DNA from: Cinnamomum chago
Taxonomy: Eukaryota; Streptophyta; Magnoliopsida; Laurales; Lauraceae
Length of the DNA stretch: 64,000 nucleotides
NCBI GenBank assembly: GCA_038049695.1
Contig: CP142453.1
Location: 132,482,001-132,546,000, forward strand
Direction of reading: 5' to 3'
Each line of letters starts with the position of its first letter. The first letter of the stretch is position 1. The notes under the pieces were generated by a model. That model was not told the DNA's origin, searched no databases, and was given only the letters and a program-made list of their open reading frames with translations. Below are positions 57,216-64,000 of the stretch, in pieces. Made by a program: the position numbers and the translations under genes.

Positions 57216-58794
57216 GGGATTTTGGGATTTTGGAATTTTTTGAAATGGAAATGCGGTTGGAATGGTGGGGATAAAAAATGCGTGACAGGTGGGGACTTTG
57301 GGGGGAGTCCTCCGGATCCTCCAAGGCATCACTGTGGATGGGGCCCACATTTGAAAAAACAAAACAAAACAAAATCACCCAAATTTGTCTTCCATCCTAA
57401 TTTTATCATACATCACATTTTCATTCTCATTGTTATATCCTAAAGTCTAACCTAAGAATTTGATATACTCATTTGAGTTGATTTGGATACTTTTAATGAA
57501 GACAATTAAATTGTTGTCAATTATAAAAAGCTTTTCTATACAAATTGATAGCCCAAAAATAAAAATAAAAGGAAAATTGAAGATGATATAATGAAAGTAA
57601 TAATAATATATTCAATGTTCAGCTCACAATAAATAGAAATGAGTATTGGTATTATTAGTATATCCTAAATCAGATGTTTTTAATTCAATTTTGACTATTT
57701 TCTTTAAAACTTGGACTTTCATGGAATCTCATATTACAGGGACATGTTATCATTTAGATTTAATTGCTGCCTTTGTTTTTTACATAAATATGAAGTCCAC
57801 ATAATTGAATTAAGAAAAAAATTAAATATATATATATTTAAAAAGTATTGGGCTAACCAAAACGATTCCGGTGATTTATAAAACAAAGTTTAAAAGTAAA
57901 ATTCAAAATTAATTTAAATTAAACTTTCATTCTTTAAAAGGAAGGGCCTGTACATTCCAATATTTATGATAATGATTGATAAAAAAAATTAATTAGTAAT
58001 AAAATAAGGTTGGTAGTATTTTCAGGGAGACTTTAATTTCTAGGTAAGCTCCAATGGTGGATTTACAATGTGGGGCTCATTGCCTTAGGGCATGTTTGGC
58101 AACGAAATTTTTAGAGAAAATATCTTTGGTTTATCTAAAGTTGTAATACATCAATCCATGTTTGGTAATTGCAAATTTTTGAGAATTTAGATAAATAAAA
58201 ATCATTATTTGTTAGAATTTTCAGATCCGGTCATTCTCCATAAGATTTGAAAATCATCACTTAAGTGGATTTGCACACCTAACTCTATTTTTTTCAGCTA
58301 TATGCATAGATACATACTAATATCAATATAAAATTATTAACTATAAAAATCTCCAATTAAGAATTCTTATTCCAATAATAGTGAAGAATCGACATGTCTA
58401 TGGATTTTTTCTTAAAATCTCTAGCCAGTGGAAGATGGATGGAACTTTTTTTGTCTTTTTTTGTTCTATGGTTTGTTTTGGGGGTGGGTGGACAATGACA
58501 TTCATGCTATCAAATGCATGGTAGATTTATCTTGGTGTAGCAGCTTTTTCTGAGAATCATAATTGTGACTGTGATGTCAGTGGGCACCCGAAGATGGACA
58601 CATTCAATTAAGGAAAAAAAGTCGTGGCCGTTAAATTGTTCTCCTCTATTCATTATTTATATTACCTGTTAAACCAAAAGGAGAAAGGTGGGCCATGTTC
58701 CAAGCTGAAAATCTTCCCCACGCCCTTTATTCTTACTTAAAAGCCTTGATCCAAGTATTCCATCTCTGTAAATCTCTTTTGTCTTTTATTTTCT

Positions 58795-59718
58795 GAGCTT
58801 TTTGTATATATCCCTCTACGGTTTGTAGAATTTGTAAATAAGCCCCTCAGGTTTTAGTATTTGCAAATAAGCTCTTCCAATTTTATTTTAATACCTTTCG
58901 TGTCCCCAAAATCAATAATCTTCCAACCACTATAGGTTTTAATCACGAAATGACACTTTTATCTAACCCTTTTATCCTTATATGTATAATTTCAAAAGCT
59001 TGAACTCAAATTTTTTTTTTTATAAAGCATGTAACATTAACAATTGCACTTAGTGGGAGAAAACATCCTTACATAAATTCATTTTTCATCAATGCAATGC
59101 TCGTTTCTTTGAGTCCAAATTGATTATGACGACAATTGACACATGTACAATTGGTTATGATTTATCTAATCCATACATGACCCACCACTGAATTGATGAA
59201 AGTTTTAAAATATATGATTCTTCCTGTGTAGGGGTGTAAAAGAAATATTAGGGGAATGAGCAAATGTTAAAAAAATAATTTTTAGAATTTGCGAGGGAGG
59301 GAGGGAGGGGCTGGTGGGGAAGGGGTAAATGTTAAAAATATATATTAATTTTTAGAATTAAAAGGGGAAGGGGGAGATTTTAAACTTTTTCCACATATGG
59401 GTGGCCCTCGTACCTGGGTCCACCCTTAGTCATGTGAAAGAAAGAGTTATTGATAAAAATCATTGGGACTTGAGAATAAATAATGGTATTTTTGTAAATA
59501 ATAATATACTCATTTTGTTTAATGGATGTAAGGGCAGAGCTATCATATATATATAAATTCAAGACAAATCTCATGGTGGCTACCCTTCTTGTTAGGAATA
59601 CTGATTTTAGGGACACAGAATGTATTAAAAAAATAGAGGGGTCTATTTGCAAATACTAAAACCTGATGGGCCTATTTATAAATCTTACAAACCTTAGTGG
59701 GGTATATACAAAAAGCTC
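58795..59718. mobile_element. non-autonomous DNA element with ~120-bp terminal inverted repeats (Mutator-like candidate)
   Basis: The left end GAGCTTTTTGTATATATCCC and the right end (reverse complement) GAGCTTTTTGTATATACCCC pair. Similarity continues for about 120 bp inwards on each side through CAGGTTTTAGTATTTGCAAATA. The total is 924 bp with no coding frame of note. The flanking nonamers TTATTTTCT and TTATTTTTT match at 8 of 9, the length expected for a Mutator-type duplication. However, the right one overlaps the tail of an adjacent SINE, so this evidence is soft. Confidence 0.65.
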
Positions 59719-59850
59719 TTATTTTTTTTTGATACATTATTGGTGACATTGCCCTCTTGCGAGGGAAGGAAGCATGTCCAGGGTTCAAACCTTCAACACG
59801 AAGGTGACAGCTGCTGCCTCTTACCATTGAAGTAAGAGGCCGTTCTCAAC
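59719..59850 (-). repeat. tRNA-derived SINE (minus strand) abutting the long-TIR element
   Basis: On the minus strand, TTACTTCAATGGTAAGAGG is an A-box region and GAAGGTTTGAACCCTGG a good B box about 40 bp later. The 3' end is TGTATC followed by an A10 tail (plus-strand T10 at about 59721-59730), directly at the right end of the inverted-repeat element. Confidence 0.65.
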
Positions 59851-61689
59851 TTTATAAATCTAGTTTAGGAAGGAAAGAACTTCATTAAACAACACAACAG
59901 AAAGAGGAAAAAACAAGGGGGGGATTTAAAAAGCTTTACATCTAGCATATCACTTTGGTGAAATGACATCTTTGTTGATAAAAAGAAGAGAAGTCTTAAC
60001 AAGAATTAAATAAGATGTGCTTTGCTGAAAAAGGATGGAAGTAGGTGTGGTTAATTGGTGAATTTGACCCAATTAGAACATGGACTATTGGGTTGGGTTT
60101 GGACTTATTGGGCTTCCCAATTACTATAGGGTTTTGTGGCTCAAGCCCAGTAGTCAATCTCCCTCTTTAGATCCTTTTCTTTTTTTAATCATTTTCATAG
60201 CCTTATTGGAGTGTTTTACATTTATATTAAATGCACATTTTGACTCACTCCCATACTAATTGACAGACCAAGTTAGGCAATCAATCCCACTCAACTCAAT
60301 ATATATTTGAGTTCAGATTGATGGAGCGCTACGAGAACTCACCAAAGTTTCAATGAGCTTATGCTTTCAGCTAACTCGGGCCTTTAATGGACCAAGCATT
60401 TTTTTATTTTTATTTTAAAGACCTGAATTTCACTTTAATTAGAGTAATATATACCGATAAGTTTTAAGCCCGAGGGAATTTGAGCAAGTAGTTCGTATAT
60501 GGGTGAGACGTTGACATGAGGAGCTCAGACTGAGCAAAGGTGGATCCTTGCAATGTATGTTACTGACAGCTGTAAATGGAACTCAGGCCACCTCCTTTTA
60601 TTCCTTCAGAAGCATGCTCATGCCTACACAGCAGAACACAGCTTGTGTTCAACCTCTTCACACCTACTTGTAGTGATCGCTCACCAACTTCACATCATTA
60701 AATCCCAAAGATCCAGAGTCTAATGACTGTCAATTTTTTTCTTCTTCTCGAAACAAGCAATCTTATAGTTGGGACAATGAGCACCTTCCAACTATGCTCA
60801 GACTCACATTAACATTACAAAAACCTTTAGCCATTAATAACCCCAGTTGATGATGAAATTTGAGATAATTCCCTATATGTATGCATGCAGTTTTCATGGA
60901 CTAATAGAATGCCCTTAACCGCACGTGTGATGATATCACATAAAATTATGGACTGCGATACTGCATGGATATATTTCTTTTTTAACCTAACGGGAGAGGA
61001 ACTTTTGTGCGATGTCATATTGAAAAGTAGTGAAACCATAAAAATATAGTACGCCATATCACGAAAAAATATATATTTTAGTCAATAAAAACTGCACAAA
61101 TACCCATAGAAAATTATCGCAACATTCATTACAAGGCCTAGTTATCTATGGGTAAAGCAAAACCCCCTGATTTTCTCTTTTCTTTTCTTTTTTTCTCTTT
61201 TGGCCAACAGTCACTCAGGACGACACGTTCAGTCCCATTATTTGATTGTATCATTCATTCATTCATGATTCTGGTGACTCGCCACAAAAGATGAGTACAA
61301 ATGTACAAAATTAGGCCCAATCATTTATATGATAATACTTCTAACGCAGAAGCCACTCATCCAAGAAAGAAAAGGAAAGCTTAAAAAAAAAAAACTAACA
61401 TACTCAAGGTTGAATAAGGTTGGCACCTTGGCATCACACACGTACCTAGTAATTGATCCTAGTAATTGATCCTTGGATTTTTAAGTTGGTAGTGCCACTC
61501 CTTTCCAATCTAGAAAAATAAAGTAAAGAAATACTTTGAAAGGAAAATATTTTAAATCCATAATGACGTATTTTGAGCCCATGGCAAATACTTGTAAGGC
61601 CCAATCAAATAAATGAACTTCTTTACTCGAGCCCCGAAAAAATAGGATGACTTTTAGATCAAATGGAGCCACCCAAAAACTTGCATTTC

Positions 61690-61960
61690 CTAAGAATTCA
61701 TTGCAGGCTCAAACAAAGGATTGTTAAAGAGATTAGAGGCGGAGGATATAAGGTGATGGTGTAAATGGAACCTTACTTCACTAGGATTTGATACAATTGG
61801 GTCATGGCTAAGTATTTCATCTCTCCTTTATTTATTTTCTGTTAAAGGAGAGATTATTTGATAGCCATTAATAGATACTCACCTTTTTTTTCTTCAATTT
61901 TAGCCACTTTAAAGAATATATTCCTCAGAATTTTCAATTCCATTCAAACAAACAGGCCCT
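61690..61960. repeat. MITE, copy 2 of the family in VPS3 intron 7
   Basis: Shares GGATTGTTAAAGAGATTAG, GGAGGATATAAGGTG and GGAGAGATTATTTGATAGCC-type blocks, in order, with 36911-37194, and ends TTCAAACAAACAGGCCCT. Its left terminus is decayed. Confidence 0.6.
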
Positions 61961-62638
61961 TAGCATTTGTTCTCCACTTTTATATAGATAGAAAAGAAGA
62001 CAGTCTAGAGATGCTGTGTTTGGTTTTGTAGAGTAAATATAATCATGATTTAAGTATTCAAAAGCAAAACTGAAAAGCACATAGTTAATCTAATCCCCCA
62101 TAACAAGCAAGCAAACGAGCATGACTATAAAGCAGGTCTTAAGGAATCAAGGGCAATGAATGAGAAGATTAGGTTCGGATCACATCTTACTGACCTAACA
62201 AAAAGAATTGTCATTCTAAATAAGGGGTTCAACTGCAAGGAAAGCACTCCAAAAACAGGCATATGCCACCTCACTCGTTCAAAGACTCCCCCATACACCT
62301 AAAAAATACTTGAACCTAAGTATTTTCAAAATCTGTCATGATTTCAATATTTTTTGGTATCGCACAAGACAACAGTCTCCTTGCACATGTCACTCCAACA
62401 TTCATTTCGCCTACTAGTCAGCTGAAAAAAAAACCCACCTGAAAAAGCGCCTGACACAGGCAAATCGCAGTGAATAGTTTTATTGCTACAAGGTGAAATA
62501 CCTGGTTTGTGTATTCCAGCAGCCGTCATCTAACCCGTTTAATCCAAAATATCCATAGTGACTGCATGTGTAGGATACAATATCAGGTAGGCTCAGAAAA
62601 CCTCTTCCATTGACTTGATCAGGTCAGACCTTTAGTAA

Positions 62639-63620
62639 CTATATCTTCTTTCGCATGACCTTGGAAGCCATCAAACAAAGATATTCCACCTCTTTATGTT
62701 TGTCTTCCTTGCTTCTCAACTTCTTTAGCAAGACAACCTGCAGCACCATATAATGTCAGTGATTACATGTTACGATGCAGTGTGAGATCCCACAACTTCT
62801 AAAGATATATTAATATTAAGTAAACAATGTTTTTAGAAGCCTTTGGGGCCGATGCCTCTAGGCATGGCTTGCATTTAGAGCTTATATCTCACCCTATGAA
62901 GCATACTTGAGTCGTACAACCTCAAATGAAGCATTCACACTCCATATCAAGGGTCATGAACACATCTTGTTTTCAACAAAAAGGAAGGGACAATTAGTAA
63001 ATATTAAAAACTTTTCTCCTTAACTAGATTTAACTTAATTTTAACTTACAAGATTTAAAAAGAGCCAAACTGCTACTACTCATTATATTTTAATATATCA
63101 TTTTTTAACGTAATTAATTTTTTATTAGAAAAGTGTGTTCATGAGACTTGCACCCTTACCCCATGCATTGGGCAAACGTCTAGCCTCACACCTTGAGGTT
63201 TTAAGACATTGCATGTCAATGTTAACTGGTTTTATGACAAACTTTTTTTCAAAATACATCCTGAGAAAACACATACAGAGAACCAATAAACAACAACTAT
63301 TTCCCTAATACTTAACCTGGTAAAAATGAATCAGGGCTGTCCCGCACTTTGGCTCGGAGTAGGGACATCAACCGCAGTCAGAACACGGAAATATTGGCCA
63401 TTGTGTGTTAAAACTAGAGTAGATTAGGATAAAAAATCAAAGAACACACTTAATCTGTGATATCACTCCAAATCAATCTCATTCACAAAGTATCCTGACC
63501 ATATTCACAATTCACAAGTACTCAAATAAGACATTATTATTTCACATATGATACCAACTTAAATTCAGTAACAAGTTCATTCACTCTCTTACAAATAGTC
63601 ACAAGTTCCCTGCTGTCAAT
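62639..63620 (-). CDS. 3' end of an unrecognised minus-strand gene (two probable exons, partial)
   Basis: The probable last exon is 62737-62639. The acceptor CTGCAG is followed by 32 codons, VVLLKKLRSKEDKHKEVEYL.., ending in RKKI and TAG. The probable preceding exon is 63620-63555 (IDSRELVTICKRVNELVTEF.., 22 codons, acceptor TCAAG, donor GTATCA). Both are phase 0 and join in frame into a lysine/leucine-rich helical C-terminus. I do not recognise the family. No further upstream exon is convincing before the window edge, so the gene must continue to the right. The downstream exon is better supported than the upstream one. Confidence 0.45.
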
Positions 63621-64000
63621 CTTGACAAAATTGTGAAAAATGACGACAGTGACAATCTCGACGTGACTGCATGCTCTCCACTTGCAACCCAACAATAAAA
63701 GAAAATCCACATCCAAACCACCATGACTTTGTAATTTCCAACTGTAGGTAAATTAATGACAAACCCCCAGATAGATAAGATGAGGCTTGACAATGATAGC
63801 TGTACCAGTAGTTAATGAGTAAACCAATGGCTATGCACAACAGTACATAAGGAGAATGTTCTCTTAAGAGAGGACTGCATATGTGGTCCAGCTCTGTGGG
63901 GCCCACTTGGCCCCACCTTTGATCAGTGCATCCCCCTTGATTCTCTTGGCATCACATGATCTAGCATCAAGAGCAATTTTACATTGTTGAACTTTTACTC

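Larger units (their letters stand above)
57216..62638. other. intergenic upstream of OEP37
   Basis: AT-rich. Contains the long-TIR element (58795-59718), a SINE (59719-59850) and a MITE (61690-61960). The start of another MITE-like end (GGGCATGTTTGGCAACG) is near 58088. No gene is recognised. Confidence 0.6.

Noticed and set aside
56824-57243. Glu/Arg/Gly-rich plus-strand frames opposite OEP37 exon 1
   Set aside because: Antisense shadows of the Pro/Ser-rich OEP37 N-terminus.
1-64000. CRISPR arrays, bacterial operons, phage or organellar insertions
   Set aside because: No regularly spaced repeats, compact gene strings or plastid/mitochondrial sequence were recognised; all coding sequence is plant nuclear or transposon.

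Overview
This window is nuclear DNA of a flowering plant. The evidence is spliced genes with GT..AG introns (some several kb long), chloroplast-protein genes, Ty1-copia and LINE debris, tRNA-derived SINEs, MITEs and many AT-rich microsatellites. Nothing bacterial or organellar was seen. The bloated introns would fit a magnoliid or another lineage with large introns, but the sequence alone does not fix the species.

Layout, left to right. 1-1707 is the 3' end of a Ty1-copia element with its LTR. 1708-5260 is repeat-rich intergenic DNA. 5489-6502 (+) is a single-exon ZED1-related (ZRK) pseudokinase. 7648-18380 (+) is an eight-exon HOL-type halide/thiol methyltransferase gene. Its 6.2 kb first intron holds a complete, nested, antisense Ty1-copia element (8370-13182) with 307-bp LTRs and a TTGAG target duplication. 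20633-26673 (+) is a four-exon chloroplast rhodanese-like protein 4A gene that ends in a Tic62/TROL-type FNR-docking motif; its introns hold a LINE RNase H fragment and a ~150-bp inverted-repeat hairpin. 26674-31239 is intergenic, with a LINE tail, SINEs and a probable solo LTR. 31240-43102 (+) is a 14-exon VPS3 gene (CORVET tether; 984 codons assembled). 44351-46131 (-) is a two-exon 54-aa cysteine-rich CDT1/CYSTM-like peptide gene. 47873-57140 (-) is a six-exon OEP37 gene (chloroplast outer-envelope pore) with an in-frame 15-residue tandem duplication. 57141-62638 is intergenic, with a long-TIR element and a SINE. 62639-63620 (-) holds the probable last exons of an unrecognised gene that continues beyond the window.

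All exon joins were worked out by hand from splice dinucleotides, reading-frame phase and family resemblance; no alignment was run. Each gene assembled into an uninterrupted frame of about the family's usual length, which is strong internal support. The genes do not form one pathway. Two encode chloroplast-membrane proteins (STR4A-like and OEP37), one a volatile-producing or detoxifying methyltransferase, one an endosomal tether, one a putative metal-binding peptide and one an immune-type pseudokinase. In Arabidopsis, HOL genes and OEP37 are also near neighbours (AT2G43910-AT2G43950), so part of this order may be ancestral.
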